Source: an uncultured Rhizobiaceae bacterium (GTDB lineage Bacteria > Pseudomonadota > Alphaproteobacteria > Rhizobiales > Rhizobiaceae). From it: a stretch of DNA of 64,000 nt. Where the stretch lies: assembly GCA_958296345.1 (NCBI GenBank), contig CATQIJ010000001.1, positions 1 through 64,000 on the forward strand. Direction: 5' to 3'. Below are positions 17,180-26,415 of the stretch, in pieces; within the stretch, counting starts at the first letter, position 1; the number at the start of each line of letters is the position of its first letter. The notes beneath the pieces were generated by a model. It saw only the letters and a program-made list of their open reading frames with translations. It was not told where the DNA came from and ran no database searches. Made by a program: the position numbers and the translations under genes.

Positions 17180-18550
17180 CTACCTATGAGAAGTGTTAAG
17201 TCTGTCTTCCATGAACACGGAATACCGCGCCATTCCAAAACAGAAGATAAAAAATACGAATGCGCAGAAGAGATAACTCGTCATTGCCTGAACGGGCGTT
17301 GCCCAATTTGAGTCTGAGTGTGAAAGATTGATCATGCCCAAGAAATCTAAAAGCCCAATAATTGATACAAGCGTTGTATCTTTAAACAAGCCAATGAATG
17401 TATTAACGATGCCTGGGATAACGATTTTCAAAGCTTGAGGCAGAATAATCATTCGCATTGATTGCCAATAATTAAGGCCAACCGCCATCGCACCCTCATA
17501 TTGCCCCTTCGGGATGGCTTGCATACCACCACGAACTACCTCAGCCATATAGGCTGATGAGAAGAGTGCCACACCAATAAGTGCACGAAGTAATTTATCG
17601 AAGGTTACGCCATCTGGTAAAAAGAGCGGCAGCATAACAGATGACATAAAGAGCACAGTAATAAGCGGAATACCGCGCCAGAACTCAATAAAAATAACAC
17701 TGAACAAGCTAACGGCTGGCATGTCAGAACGACGCCCAAGCGCTAGCAAAATACCAAGAGGAAGAGCTGCAACGATACCAGTAACAGCAATGACGAGGGT
17801 CATGACAAAGCCACCCCAAAGTTCCGTTTCAACTTCTACCAGACCGAAGTCTACTGACATCACGAAGAGGATTACACCAATTACAGCCATTGCAATAGCA
17901 GCAAGTGTTACAGCTTGTTTTGGATCTGTTTCAGTGGCCTTCATATAAACTCCAACTAAACCACATATGATCAAGCTTAGAAGTATGAAATCAATCCAAA
18001 ACTTAAATGAAGAAGGCGCCATGATTGCTTCTGGGATAAGGAAACCATTGAAGTTTAGGTTGCCGCCTGAAAGCAGTACGAATGATGCTACAGGGAAAAT
18101 ACCAAGCATGAAGATCAGGTTTTCGCGCTTAAAGCCTATTGAAGGCATTAATAACGGGATAAGCCCTACAAAGAACATGATAAGCACGAGATTTACGCGC
18201 CACAGTTCTGCATCAGGATATCGGCCGTATATAAAGAGCTTTAAATAAGCCCCTACATAAGGCCAACAAGCTGCTTTCCAGCCGTCTGGCAATTCTCCAC
18301 CTTGAGCAACTGTTGCACAGGCTAAGCGATTCTCGCCAGACCAAACAGCATCAAATATTCCCCAGTTTAATGTACCTGGCACAACCAAGTACAAAAGGAA
18401 TAGACCGATTAAAGTCAGGATCGTGTTTGAAGGGGAGGAAAATAGATTTTTTCTAATCCAACCCACTACACCAATTTCCCCACTCGGTGGCGCAGATGCC
18501 TGAACCAACTCAGAGCGAACGAAACTTACGTCATTATTTGTATTAGCCAT
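17180..18550 (-). CDS. aapM: General L-amino acid ABC transporter permease AapM
   Basis: Inner-membrane permease of the general amino-acid transporter. Residues 1-50 are a cytoplasmic tail and the first helix; a long loop and extra helices follow before the conserved permease core from WGGFVMTLVIAVTGIVAALP, with the EAA-type ATPase contact in GAMAVGLNYWQSMRMIILPQA. At 456 residues it is longer than the rhizobial protein (about 384 as I recall). It starts ten bases after aapQ ends. Confidence 0.93.
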   Translation of the reverse strand: MANTNNDVSFVRSELVQASAPPSGEIGVVGWIRKNLFSSPSNTILTLIGLFLLYLVVPGTLNWGIFDAVWSGENRLACATVAQGGELPDGWKAACWPYVGAYLKLFIYGRYPDAELWRVNLVLIMFFVGLIPLLMPSIGFKRENLIFMLGIFPVASFVLLSGGNLNFNGFLIPEAIMAPSSFKFWIDFILLSLIICGLVGVYMKATETDPKQAVTLAAIAMAVIGVILFVMSVDFGLVEVETELWGGFVMTLVIAVTGIVAALPLGILLALGRRSDMPAVSLFSVIFIEFWRGIPLITVLFMSSVMLPLFLPDGVTFDKLLRALIGVALFSSAYMAEVVRGGMQAIPKGQYEGAMAVGLNYWQSMRMIILPQALKIVIPGIVNTFIGLFKDTTLVSIIGLLDFLGMINLSHSDSNWATPVQAMTSYLFCAFVFFIFCFGMARYSVFMEDRLNTSHR

Positions 18551-18560
18551 GATCGCTCTC

Positions 18561-19757
18561 CTATCTTTCGACCAATGACATTCTTGAATTATACCAATTC
18601 ATGAACAATGAAGTTATGAGTGAAATTGCAAGATAAGTCAGCATGGTCATGAGTAGAATTTCTACCGCCTGACCAGTTTGATTTAGTGCAGTGCCTGCAA
18701 AAATCGCTGTTAAATCTGGATACGCAATCGCCACAGCCAAAGATGAGTTTTTGGTCAAATTCAAGTACTGACTGGTAAGCGGCGGAATAATCACGCGCAT
18801 CGCTTGTGGAATAATATTTAACCGAAGCGTTTGCCCCGGACGAAGCCCCAAAGCATATGAAGCCTCTGTTTGCCCTCTGCTTACAGCAAGAATACCTGCA
18901 CGCACGATCTCCGCAATAAATGCTGCCGTATACAGTGACAATGCAAGAATAAGCGCAATCAATTCTGGAATAACCTGCATTCCACCTTTAGGGCCAAAAT
19001 TACCAACTGTTGGATATTCAGCCGAAATTGGTTGCCCGAATATGAAATAAGCTAACAAAGGCAACCCAATCATTAAACCAAGTGCAGTCCAAAATACTGG
19101 AAACCGCTCACCAGTCGCCATTTGTCGTTTCTTAGCCCAGCGGCTTACAAAGAATGTGATCACAACAGCTGCAAGTAACGCAAGAGGTATCATGCCAGCG
19201 CCATCTGAATAGACAGGCTTGGGGGCAAAAAGACCTGCAGCATTAAGCTGACCAAACATTCCTAAATCAGCAGGCGTTCTCTTAGAAGGTAGGAATGCTC
19301 CGACGCCTTTGTACCAAATAAAAATTTGTAGAAGAAGCGGAATATTGCGAAGTACTTCTACATAGACATAGGCCATTTTATTGATGACCCAGTTATTAGA
19401 TAAACGTGCCACACCGACTAAGAACCCGATAATAGTGGCAACCCCCCCCCCTATTACAGCAAGAATAAGTGTGTTTTGAAGTCCTACCCAATACACATCT
19501 AGGAACGTTGAATTTTGATTATATTCAAGGAATGGCGAAAAGTTCAAACCAAAGCCTGCAGCTATTCCTAGGAAATCGAACCCAGAAGCAATGCCTGCTT
19601 TTTGTAAGTTGTTAGCGGCATTATTGACCATGCCCCATACCAGCCATACAAGGAATGCGACTAATATAACTTGAAATATTATTGATCTGAATTTTGGATC
19701 GTTTAAAAGCCTTACTTTTGGCTTTTCGTCTCCGCCTGGCATATCAGTTACAGCCAT
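18561..19757 (-). CDS. aapQ: General L-amino acid ABC transporter permease AapQ
   Basis: Second permease of the Aap system, 398 residues with about eight membrane helices. The EAA-type loop is ASYALGLRPGQTLRLNIIPQA, without its final residue in the strict motif. A run of ten G on the coding strand (plus 19442-19451) encodes the GGG of LAVIGGGVATIIG, remarkable in a low-GC genome: length change here would knock out the permease. Upstream is a 142-base gap from aapJ holding a stable hairpin. Confidence 0.93.
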   Translation of the reverse strand: MAVTDMPGGDEKPKVRLLNDPKFRSIIFQVILVAFLVWLVWGMVNNAANNLQKAGIASGFDFLGIAAGFGLNFSPFLEYNQNSTFLDVYWVGLQNTLILAVIGGGVATIIGFLVGVARLSNNWVINKMAYVYVEVLRNIPLLLQIFIWYKGVGAFLPSKRTPADLGMFGQLNAAGLFAPKPVYSDGAGMIPLALLAAVVITFFVSRWAKKRQMATGERFPVFWTALGLMIGLPLLAYFIFGQPISAEYPTVGNFGPKGGMQVIPELIALILALSLYTAAFIAEIVRAGILAVSRGQTEASYALGLRPGQTLRLNIIPQAMRVIIPPLTSQYLNLTKNSSLAVAIAYPDLTAIFAGTALNQTGQAVEILLMTMLTYLAISLITSLFMNWYNSRMSLVER

Positions 19758-19856
19758 TTTCCCTCACCCTAATACATATCCAGAACTGCATTTATTGCGT
19801 TCTATGGAATGCTAAATCTTTGTTATGTTTTTACGGTTCTTTGCCGCTTATAAAAG

Positions 19857-19884
19857 TCAGGGCCAGTCGTTTGACTGGCCCTGA
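19857..19884 (-). terminator. Stable hairpin between aapJ and aapQ
   Basis: Twelve-base arms (TCAGGGCCAGTC and complement) with a four-base loop, 16 bases after the aapJ stop. The following T-run is weak (CTTTTAT), so it more likely gives partial termination or protects aapJ mRNA, allowing more binding protein than permease. Confidence 0.65.
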
Positions 19885-19899
19885 TTATATCTAAAATCC

Positions 19900-20916
19900 T
19901 TAGCGGATTGGAGGTGCGTACTGTAGACCACCTTTTGACCAAAGGTCATTGGTGCCGCGAGAAATTGCTAGCGGTGTGTCTGGTCCTACGTTGCGTTCGA
20001 ACACTTCAGCGTAGTTACCTACTTGGCTGATGATGTTGAAAGCCCAATCATTGCCAACACCTAGTGCTGCGCCGAATTCGCCTTCTGTACCAAGAACACG
20101 CCTGATAGCAGGGTTGTCTGAAGTTTTCATTGCTTCTGCATTTGCAGATGTAATGCCAAGTTCTTCAGCGTTTACCATTGCGTTGTGTGTCCACTTAACA
20201 AGGTTGAACCACTGGTCATCACCTTGACGAACAACAGGACCTAGAGGCTCTTTAGAAATGATTTCTGGAAGAACATTGTGGTCAGCAGGGTTTGTAAGTT
20301 TCAGACGCTGAGCATAAAGACCTGATTGGTCAGTTGTGTATACGTCACAACGGCCCGCATCATATGCAGCTACAACTTCGTCAGCTTTTTCGAATGCAAC
20401 AATTTCGTACTCAAGCTTGTTTGCACGGAAATAGTCAGCAACGTTAAGTTCTGTTGTTGTACCAGTGTTTGTGCAGATAGAAGCGCCAGAAAGCTCAAGA
20501 GCTGACTTAACACCAAGATCGTGACGAACCATGAAGCCTTGACCATCGTAGTAGTTTACGCCAGCAAAGTTTAGACCCAAAGTTGTATCACGAGTTGCTG
20601 TCCACGTAGTGTTACGTGAAAGAACATCGATTTCACCAGACTGAAGTGCTGTGAAGCGTTCTTTAGCTGAAAGTGGAGTGTATTTCACTTTAGTAGCATC
20701 GCCGAATACTGCAGCGGCAACACCGCGACAAAGATCGACATCAATGCCTGTCCAGTTACCAGCAGAGTCTGGATTAGAGAAACCAGGAAGCCCCTGACTC
20801 ACACCACACTGTACAAAGCCTTTAGCTTTAATATCATCAAGAGTTGCAGCAGACGCACCAAAAGCAGTTACGCCCATTGCAGCTACGCCAAGCGCAGATA
20901 CGATAGTTTTTTTCAT
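19900..20916 (-). CDS. aapJ: General L-amino acid ABC transporter substrate-binding protein AapJ
   Basis: Periplasmic binding protein of the Aap amino-acid importer. A signal peptide ends at FGASAATLDDIKA. Family motifs follow: GFVQCGVSQGLPGFSNPDSAG, WTGIDVDLCRGVAAAVFGD, AKERFTALQSGEIDVLSRNTT (part), and NYAEVFERNVG near the end. First gene of the leftward aapJQMP operon, with a 349-base region shared with the divergent metC. Confidence 0.95.
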   Translation of the reverse strand: MKKTIVSALGVAAMGVTAFGASAATLDDIKAKGFVQCGVSQGLPGFSNPDSAGNWTGIDVDLCRGVAAAVFGDATKVKYTPLSAKERFTALQSGEIDVLSRNTTWTATRDTTLGLNFAGVNYYDGQGFMVRHDLGVKSALELSGASICTNTGTTTELNVADYFRANKLEYEIVAFEKADEVVAAYDAGRCDVYTTDQSGLYAQRLKLTNPADHNVLPEIISKEPLGPVVRQGDDQWFNLVKWTHNAMVNAEELGITSANAEAMKTSDNPAIRRVLGTEGEFGAALGVGNDWAFNIISQVGNYAEVFERNVGPDTPLAISRGTNDLWSKGGLQYAPPIR

Positions 20917-21265
20917 AGATTACAGCCTTTTCTGTTACCCATTAAGTTTCCTCCCGCAGCATTTTTGCTGTGGGCAATTAAGTTGGTTTCGTTCTGAGAT
21001 TTTTTAAAGAACCTCATTCCAGCTAGTGGAATTCTCCCCCAAAACCAATGTTGCACATACAATTGCATTGTTGCGTTTACGTCAAGGGTAAAATTTCTCA
21101 AATCGAAGAAAACGCACCAAGACTGCATGAAATTAATATTTTTAACGGTAAAGTGTCAAAATATGAGATAAAAAGTGTAAAAAAACTTCGATTTCATTGC
21201 GAAACGACAGCTTTTCTGTTTTGGCTACAAGTTGATTAATTTTAAAATTCGCAAGGAATATCATA
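20917..21265. promoter_or_regulatory. Divergent region between aapJ and metC
   Basis: About 350 bases that must carry the promoters of aapJQMP and metC. Short frames on both strands are AT-rich and without ribosome sites. I see no clear operator palindrome. AAGGA precedes metC at a suitable distance. Confidence 0.45.
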
Positions 21266-22456
21266 ATGAGCGACAACAAAGCTGGTGAATCAAAGTCAAA
21301 AGCATATCAGCTTGATACGCAACTTACGCACACAGGGAATCACCCTGACGACTATCATGGCTTTGTGAACCCGCCTGTTGTTCATGCTTCAACCGTGCTT
21401 TATCCAAATTATGTGACCATGCGAAATCGATCTCAGAAATATACTTATGGGACACGTGGAACGCCTACTACGGATGCTCTTTGCGAAGTACTTGATGAAA
21501 TGGAAGGTTCTGCAGGAACTGTTCTAGTACCATCTGGCCTTGCTGCTATTACAATTCCACTTTTAGCTTTTGTAAGCGCTGGTGATCATCTTTTGATACT
21601 TGATAGTTGTTATGGCCCAACGCGAGAGTTTTGTGATCATACGCTTACACGTATGGGGGTCGACGTTGAGTATTATGATCCACTTATAGGGGCTGGTATT
21701 TCTGAACTTATAAAAGACAATACATCGGTTATTTTTACAGAATCACCTGGTTCAAATACATTTGAAATTCAAGACATCCCTGCAATATGTGAGGCTGCTC
21801 ATGCACGTAATGCAATTGTTATGATTGATAACACTTGGGCAACACCTTTATATTTCAAATCCTTAGACTACGGCGTTGATATTTCGATTCATGCTCTTAC
21901 TAAATACCCTGCGGGGCACTCTGATCTGGTTATGGGTTCTGTATCTGCAAATGAGCGCTGCTGGAAACAGTTACATGCGCATTTTGGCTTGATGGGGTGC
22001 TGTGCAAGTCCTGATGATGCTTATCTAACATTACGCGGTATTCGTTCGATGGGCGTACGTATTCGAGAGCATGAGAAGAATGCAATCGAAATGGCAAAGT
22101 GGATGGAAACGCTACCAGCCATTGCCACAGTATTGCACCCTGCCCTTCCTTCCCATCCGCAACATGATTTATGGAAACGCGACTTTAAAGGTTCTACTGG
22201 GCTGTTTGGTTTCACACTTAAAACTGATGACATTGAAAAAGCTGCGCGCTTTTATGATGCGCTAAACTTAATTGGGCGCGGATACTCTTGGGCAGGCTAT
22301 GAAAGCCTTGCTGTTCTCGTCAATCTATCAGATCGCAAAATTGCTAAAGGGACCGGAGATGGAATTCTTGTTCGTCTTAATGTGGGGCTTGAAGATCCAA
22401 AAGATTTAAAAGCAGACATTACTCAAGCACTTCGTGCAGGTGGTTTTATTAATTAG
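21266..22456 (+). CDS. metC: Cystathionine beta-lyase
   Basis: PLP enzyme cleaving cystathionine to homocysteine, pyruvate and ammonia in methionine synthesis. The 396-residue protein has NPPVVHASTVLYPN, YGTRGTPTTDAL, the PLP Asp in MIDNTWATPLYFK, and the Schiff-base Lys in HALTKYPAGHSDLVMG. The SYGWAGYESL-like SWAGYESLAVLVN near the C-terminus supports MetC over MetB. The next gene starts two bases later. Confidence 0.93.
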   Translation: MSDNKAGESKSKAYQLDTQLTHTGNHPDDYHGFVNPPVVHASTVLYPNYVTMRNRSQKYTYGTRGTPTTDALCEVLDEMEGSAGTVLVPSGLAAITIPLLAFVSAGDHLLILDSCYGPTREFCDHTLTRMGVDVEYYDPLIGAGISELIKDNTSVIFTESPGSNTFEIQDIPAICEAAHARNAIVMIDNTWATPLYFKSLDYGVDISIHALTKYPAGHSDLVMGSVSANERCWKQLHAHFGLMGCCASPDDAYLTLRGIRSMGVRIREHEKNAIEMAKWMETLPAIATVLHPALPSHPQHDLWKRDFKGSTGLFGFTLKTDDIEKAARFYDALNLIGRGYSWAGYESLAVLVNLSDRKIAKGTGDGILVRLNVGLEDPKDLKADITQALRAGGFIN

Positions 22457-22458
22457 TT

Positions 22459-23043
22459 ATGCATGTACTCGTTGTCTTAAGCCATCCTGATAAAAACTCC
22501 TTTAGCCATGCCATTGCTAAACGGTTTATGGATGGTGTGATAAAAGCAGGGAATACATGCGAGCTCGCTGATTTACATGCGGAAGGGTTCAACCCTTGCT
22601 GGTCAATCCCAGACATTGAAAATGATGGTAATTCTCCACCTGATGATATTTTGAAAGAGCAAGCTAGAATAAATAAGTGTGATGCCGTTTGTATGATATT
22701 TCCTCTTTTCTGGTTCGGGATGCCCGCTATGTTAAAGGGTTGGTTAGATCGAGTATGGTCTTGGGGCTGGGCGTATGACCAATTAGATGATCATAATAAA
22801 TCACTTCAAAAAGACAGAACTGCAATTATGTTAATTCCTGCAGGCGCAAATCCAAATACATGGGAGCCATATTCACAGATTGAGAAGTCAATGCTCAATA
22901 TATGGGAAACAGGCACATTGGGTTATTTTGGATTCAAGGAAAAGCGCACTCATATTTTGAATGGTTCAACTGGCTCAGATGAACGTAGGAAAGGTATTCT
23001 TGAACGTGCCTACAATGCGGGCTTGCAAGCTGACAAAAAATAA
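22459..23043 (+). CDS. NAD(P)H-dependent oxidoreductase, flavodoxin_2 fold
   Basis: A 194-residue flavodoxin-fold protein resembling MdaB/KefF-type NAD(P)H quinone reductases. It starts VLVVLSHPDKNSFSHAIAKR and has the FMN-site MIFPLFWFGMPAMLKGWLDR followed by VWSWGWAYD. It is likely a soluble FMN/FAD enzyme reducing quinones or nitro compounds. It starts two bases after metC, so is translated from the same mRNA. Confidence 0.87.
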   Translation: MHVLVVLSHPDKNSFSHAIAKRFMDGVIKAGNTCELADLHAEGFNPCWSIPDIENDGNSPPDDILKEQARINKCDAVCMIFPLFWFGMPAMLKGWLDRVWSWGWAYDQLDDHNKSLQKDRTAIMLIPAGANPNTWEPYSQIEKSMLNIWETGTLGYFGFKEKRTHILNGSTGSDERRKGILERAYNAGLQADKK

Positions 23044-23055
23044 TAGCATGGCTAA

Positions 23056-23895
23056 TTAAATCACCTTGAGTTCCTTCACCCATTGGGCAGCCTTGTCTGG
23101 TGAGACCTCTGCTATGCGAATAACATTATCAAAGCGTTTCGTTAAATCACGGATATGCTCTACCGCGTTAATTACCATATACATATCACCTAAATAAACG
23201 GCAGCTCTTTGGGGGCCAAAAACTGTGAAGGGGGCTGCGTAATGTACACGGCCATCATAAAGGAACAGGCGAAATGTTGGATAGAGTTCCTCCAACAAAT
23301 GCGCAATATGATCAAGTTGAGCCTGTCTCGCGCCTCTGGCAAGATCACGCCAAATATCGACACCCTCGGCAAGATTTTGCAACCTTTGAAAAGGCATAAC
23401 AACTTCCATATCGGTTTCTGGAAGACGTGTGTAATCTAATTGTTGTTGAGATACATCTGCTTTTACATCTGCATAAGCATCTTTACTGGCACTGAACTCA
23501 TATTGAGTTACAGCTTTGGTTCGTAAAAGATCTGGAAGCGAGCTTGGTGAATATCTGATTTTATATCCCACGGCCTCTCTCTGCCAACTTGCTAAAATTG
23601 AATCATGTGAACCAGATTCGCCGCGCTCAATATTTAATAATGAAGCAACTTCGCCTAAGTTACCCTCATCTTGGCTTAAGCCCAACAACCAATCAACGCT
23701 GATGTTTTCTGATGAGGCGATTGCGTTAAGCGTTTCAGCTCTTGGGAGCCTTACAACTTGCTCATCTAAAAACTGGCTAAGTGCTGAGCGGTCTAACCCA
23801 CAACGCTTTGCAAAAGAGGAGACCGATTCTTCACGGCGCTCTATAATGATGCGAAGTCTATTTCTAAAAACTCTAGATATTTCACGCTTGTCCAT
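23056..23895 (-). CDS. XRE-family transcriptional regulator
   Basis: A 279-residue regulator. An N-terminal helix-turn-helix occupies residues about 15-75 (SVSSFAKRCGLDRSALSQFL and ISVDWLLGLSQDEG). The remainder is an unassigned C-terminal domain, rich in Tyr and acidic residues, that may bind a ligand. It is divergent from the desaturase gene, its most likely target. This family occurs in Rhizobiales, but I know of no defined function. Confidence 0.82.
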   Translation of the reverse strand: MDKREISRVFRNRLRIIIERREESVSSFAKRCGLDRSALSQFLDEQVVRLPRAETLNAIASSENISVDWLLGLSQDEGNLGEVASLLNIERGESGSHDSILASWQREAVGYKIRYSPSSLPDLLRTKAVTQYEFSASKDAYADVKADVSQQQLDYTRLPETDMEVVMPFQRLQNLAEGVDIWRDLARGARQAQLDHIAHLLEELYPTFRLFLYDGRVHYAAPFTVFGPQRAAVYLGDMYMVINAVEHIRDLTKRFDNVIRIAEVSPDKAAQWVKELKVI

Positions 23896-24032
23896 GCTTT
23901 CTAGTTTCGCAAATATGATTTAAAAGTCAACAATGTTGTGCAATCACACCAAATTAGCGAAAACCGTGTAAAGTCTCACATCGTCAAATACTCCCTATTC
24001 CCTCATATTCACGAAATTGCAAGGGGGCATTT

Positions 24033-24941
24033 TTGAAAAAACTGAATCAATTAATAGAACTACCAACGCTTGGTTTGATACTTCTAAGTTACGCTATTTG
24101 GGCTTTGCTACTCATCTACAATAATTATATTCCGCTGCCAGTTTGGATATGCGTTTTTGCGCTTAACACTACGCTTTTTCTATCCATCACTCATGAAGTA
24201 ATCCATGGACATCCTACCAAAAGCAAACTGCTGAATAGACTGCTCTTACTATTCCCCATTGGTTGGATCATTCCTTATGAACGGTTTCGCGATACGCACA
24301 TAGAACATCATAACACTGATGAACTCACCGACCCCTTTGACGATCCAGAAAGTTGGTATCATCCACGTTTCAAGTATGAAAATATGAATAGAGTTATTCG
24401 AGCCATCTTAACGTTCAATAACACTCTTCTTGGCCGAATGCTTATTGGGCCGGCAATTTCGATACCTAAGTTTTATATTTCGGAAGTTAAAGAGTTTTTT
24501 GCTAACAAAGAGAAACGAGGATATCTCATAAGCTCTTGGTTCCAGCACTTTGCTTTGTGTGCGGTGATGGCTTTCTTCATTACAAAGTTCAGCACTATTC
24601 CAGTATGGGCCATTCTTTTGTCTGTTTATTTTGGAATATCTATTCTGCTTATAAGGACTTTTCTTGAACACCAAGCAGTTGAAGACCATCAAGAGCGTAC
24701 TGTCATCATAGAGAAATGCTGCCCAATTGCTTTTTTGTTTTTGTATAATAACTTGCACGCTGTGCATCATGAAAAACCTGGAATTTCATGGTATGAATTA
24801 CCAAAATTCTATCGTATGAACCGCGAGCATTTTAACAGCCTGAACAATCATTATATTTATAAGTCTTATGGTGAAATATTCAGGAAGTATTTTTTGACAC
24901 CAAAAGAAGAAATTGCTCATCCATTCTTACGGAACGAGTAA
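24033..24941 (+). CDS. Fatty acid desaturase family membrane protein
   Basis: Integral membrane di-iron oxygenase of the fatty-acid desaturase/carotenoid hydroxylase group. The three His boxes are readable: HEVIHGHPT (about residue 54), HIEHHNTDE (about 90), and LHAVHHEKPG (about 246). Four hydrophobic stretches separate them. The TTG start at 24033 is preceded by AAGGGGG. Product identity (fatty acid, carotenoid or other lipid) cannot be told. Followed 17 bases later by the PhnD-like gene. Confidence 0.88.
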   Translation: MKKLNQLIELPTLGLILLSYAIWALLLIYNNYIPLPVWICVFALNTTLFLSITHEVIHGHPTKSKLLNRLLLLFPIGWIIPYERFRDTHIEHHNTDELTDPFDDPESWYHPRFKYENMNRVIRAILTFNNTLLGRMLIGPAISIPKFYISEVKEFFANKEKRGYLISSWFQHFALCAVMAFFITKFSTIPVWAILLSVYFGISILLIRTFLEHQAVEDHQERTVIIEKCCPIAFLFLYNNLHAVHHEKPGISWYELPKFYRMNREHFNSLNNHYIYKSYGEIFRKYFLTPKEEIAHPFLRNE

Positions 24942-24958
24942 TAGAAAACGGACAAAAA

Positions 24959-25741
24959 GTGAGCGAACCTACCCACCCTTGTGCCACCCTCTCCATGTAT
25001 GACTGGCCTGAAACAGCACATGCAATTGATGTTTTATGGTCACATATCCAAAATCAGCTTACTCAAAGAGAAATTCACGCCCCTGTTAAGTTAGATCGGG
25101 ACACACACCCTGCAGCACTTTGGAGCAAGCCTGAGCTAATCATCGGCCAAACCTGCGGCTGGCCTTATGCAAATTACCTGAAAGAGCAAGTTATCCCCTT
25201 TGCTAGGTTTCACTATGATTTACCTGATTGTCCTGCGGGGGATTATAATTCAGTTTACATCGGGCATGACGATGATGATTTTGATCATTTAGCTTCACCT
25301 CAAGCCTTTGAGTTTGTCGAAAAAATCGCCATGAATAGTGATGATTCACAATCAGGGTTTCATGTCTTTAGCGAAATAACAGGCAAGCCAGCAGAAGAGG
25401 CAATTGCCAAGGAAAAGCGCGTTGTGACAGGCGCTCATCGCAATTCTATATCTGCTGTTGCAAATGGGGATGCTAATATTGCCGCAATTGACGCGTTAGC
25501 CTTTGAACTTGCCAAACACTATGAGCCAGAAACCATCTCGAAGATTGTCGTCTTAGGCGCCTCAAAACCAAAAGCAGGATTGCCGCTGATAACCTCAAAC
25601 GATAATGCCCATCTTGTTCCGCAACTTCTTGAAGCTGTTCAGCAAGCAGTTGAAGAAACACCAAGCGATGTTTTGCAAACACTGCTTATTCAAGGTGTGG
25701 TGGCGGCAAGGCCAGCAGACTATAACGGGTTTAAGATTTAA
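24959..25741 (+). CDS. PhnD-like substrate-binding protein, orphan, without signal peptide
   Basis: A 260-residue protein of the phosphate/phosphonate periplasmic-binding (PhnD-like) fold: ATLSMYDWPETAHAIDVLW, LIIGQTCGWPYANYL, VTGAHRNSISAVANGDANIA and GASKPKAGLPLIT. It starts at GTG (MSEPTHPC) and shows no signal peptide or lipobox, and no permease or ATPase gene is close by. Such orphan proteins may act in the cytoplasm or the true start may differ. Probably co-transcribed with the desaturase. Confidence 0.8.
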   Translation: MSEPTHPCATLSMYDWPETAHAIDVLWSHIQNQLTQREIHAPVKLDRDTHPAALWSKPELIIGQTCGWPYANYLKEQVIPFARFHYDLPDCPAGDYNSVYIGHDDDDFDHLASPQAFEFVEKIAMNSDDSQSGFHVFSEITGKPAEEAIAKEKRVVTGAHRNSISAVANGDANIAAIDALAFELAKHYEPETISKIVVLGASKPKAGLPLITSNDNAHLVPQLLEAVQQAVEETPSDVLQTLLIQGVVAARPADYNGFKI

Positions 25742-25865
25742 TTGTGAATGATGGTAACGGCTGGTTCTGACCCAATGTGGATGTTGGATTCCAATTGTAG
25801 AGTAGTAGCTATAGGGACAAATCGTTAATCAGAGTTCCTTTAGTGTGGGGTTAAGGCCACTTACG

Positions 25866-26306
25866 TCATATTTCTTCGAATCCGTTTCGAAGTTTTCCGA
25901 GAAGAGCCTGTAGCTTTTCCAATTCATAAAGCGTGAGTGCAGTTCCTTTTACCATACAAGCAGTAACTTTTGGTGCTGATTTTTTTAGTTCCTGCCCGCT
26001 GGTAGTCAAATTAATGATAACTTCCCTGCCATCTTGTTTACCGCGACTTCTAATAAGATGACCTTGCGTTTCCAATCGCTTCAATAATGGAGTTAACGTG
26101 CTAGTTTCCATCCACAATTGTTTGGCCAACTCTGTCACCTTTTGCCCATCTTGCTCCCAAAGCAACGTTAGCGTGATGTATTGCGGGTAGGTTAATCCCA
26201 ATTTTTTGAGGTGCGGAATATAAGCACGGTTTACGACATGAGATGCCGTGTAAATTCCATAACAAAACATATCTTTAGCACTGGTTGGCAATGTGTCAGT
26301 CGTCAT
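25866..26306 (-). CDS. MarR-family regulator (OhrR-like)
   Basis: A 146-residue winged-helix regulator. The sequence MFCYGIYTASHVVNRAYIPH carries a Cys at nearly the place of the peroxide-sensing Cys of OhrR, and LGLTYPQYITLTLLWEQDG plus TSTLTPLLKRLETQGHLIRS form the DNA-binding region. The start at 26306 is preceded by GGAGA. It diverges from a broken gene and a perfect 12-base palindrome, a probable operator. No ohr gene is visible; a thiol-redox signal is inferred. Confidence 0.88.
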   Translation of the reverse strand: MTTDTLPTSAKDMFCYGIYTASHVVNRAYIPHLKKLGLTYPQYITLTLLWEQDGQKVTELAKQLWMETSTLTPLLKRLETQGHLIRSRGKQDGREVIINLTTSGQELKKSAPKVTACMVKGTALTLYELEKLQALLGKLRNGFEEI

Positions 26307-26387
26307 TTTTAAATCTCCGTATAATTCTATCGCGCGCAATTTAAATGTTGACACGCAATATGCTTTCGTTCAAGGATTAGTGGAAAC

Positions 26388-26399
26388 ATCGTGCACGAT
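26388..26399. promoter_or_regulatory. Palindromic operator candidate for the MarR regulator
   Basis: A perfect 12-base palindrome, ATCGTGCACGAT, in the 109-base gap between the MarR gene and the divergent broken gene, just upstream of the latter's ribosome site. A related imperfect site, ATCGCGCGCAAT, lies about 60 bases to the left. The pattern suits a MarR dimer. Confidence 0.5.
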
Positions 26400-26415
26400 A
26401 TAAAAGGAGATAAAT

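Noticed and set aside
25742-25865. Possible gene between the PhnD-like gene and the MarR gene
   Set aside because: Only 124 bases, with no start and ribosome site on either strand.
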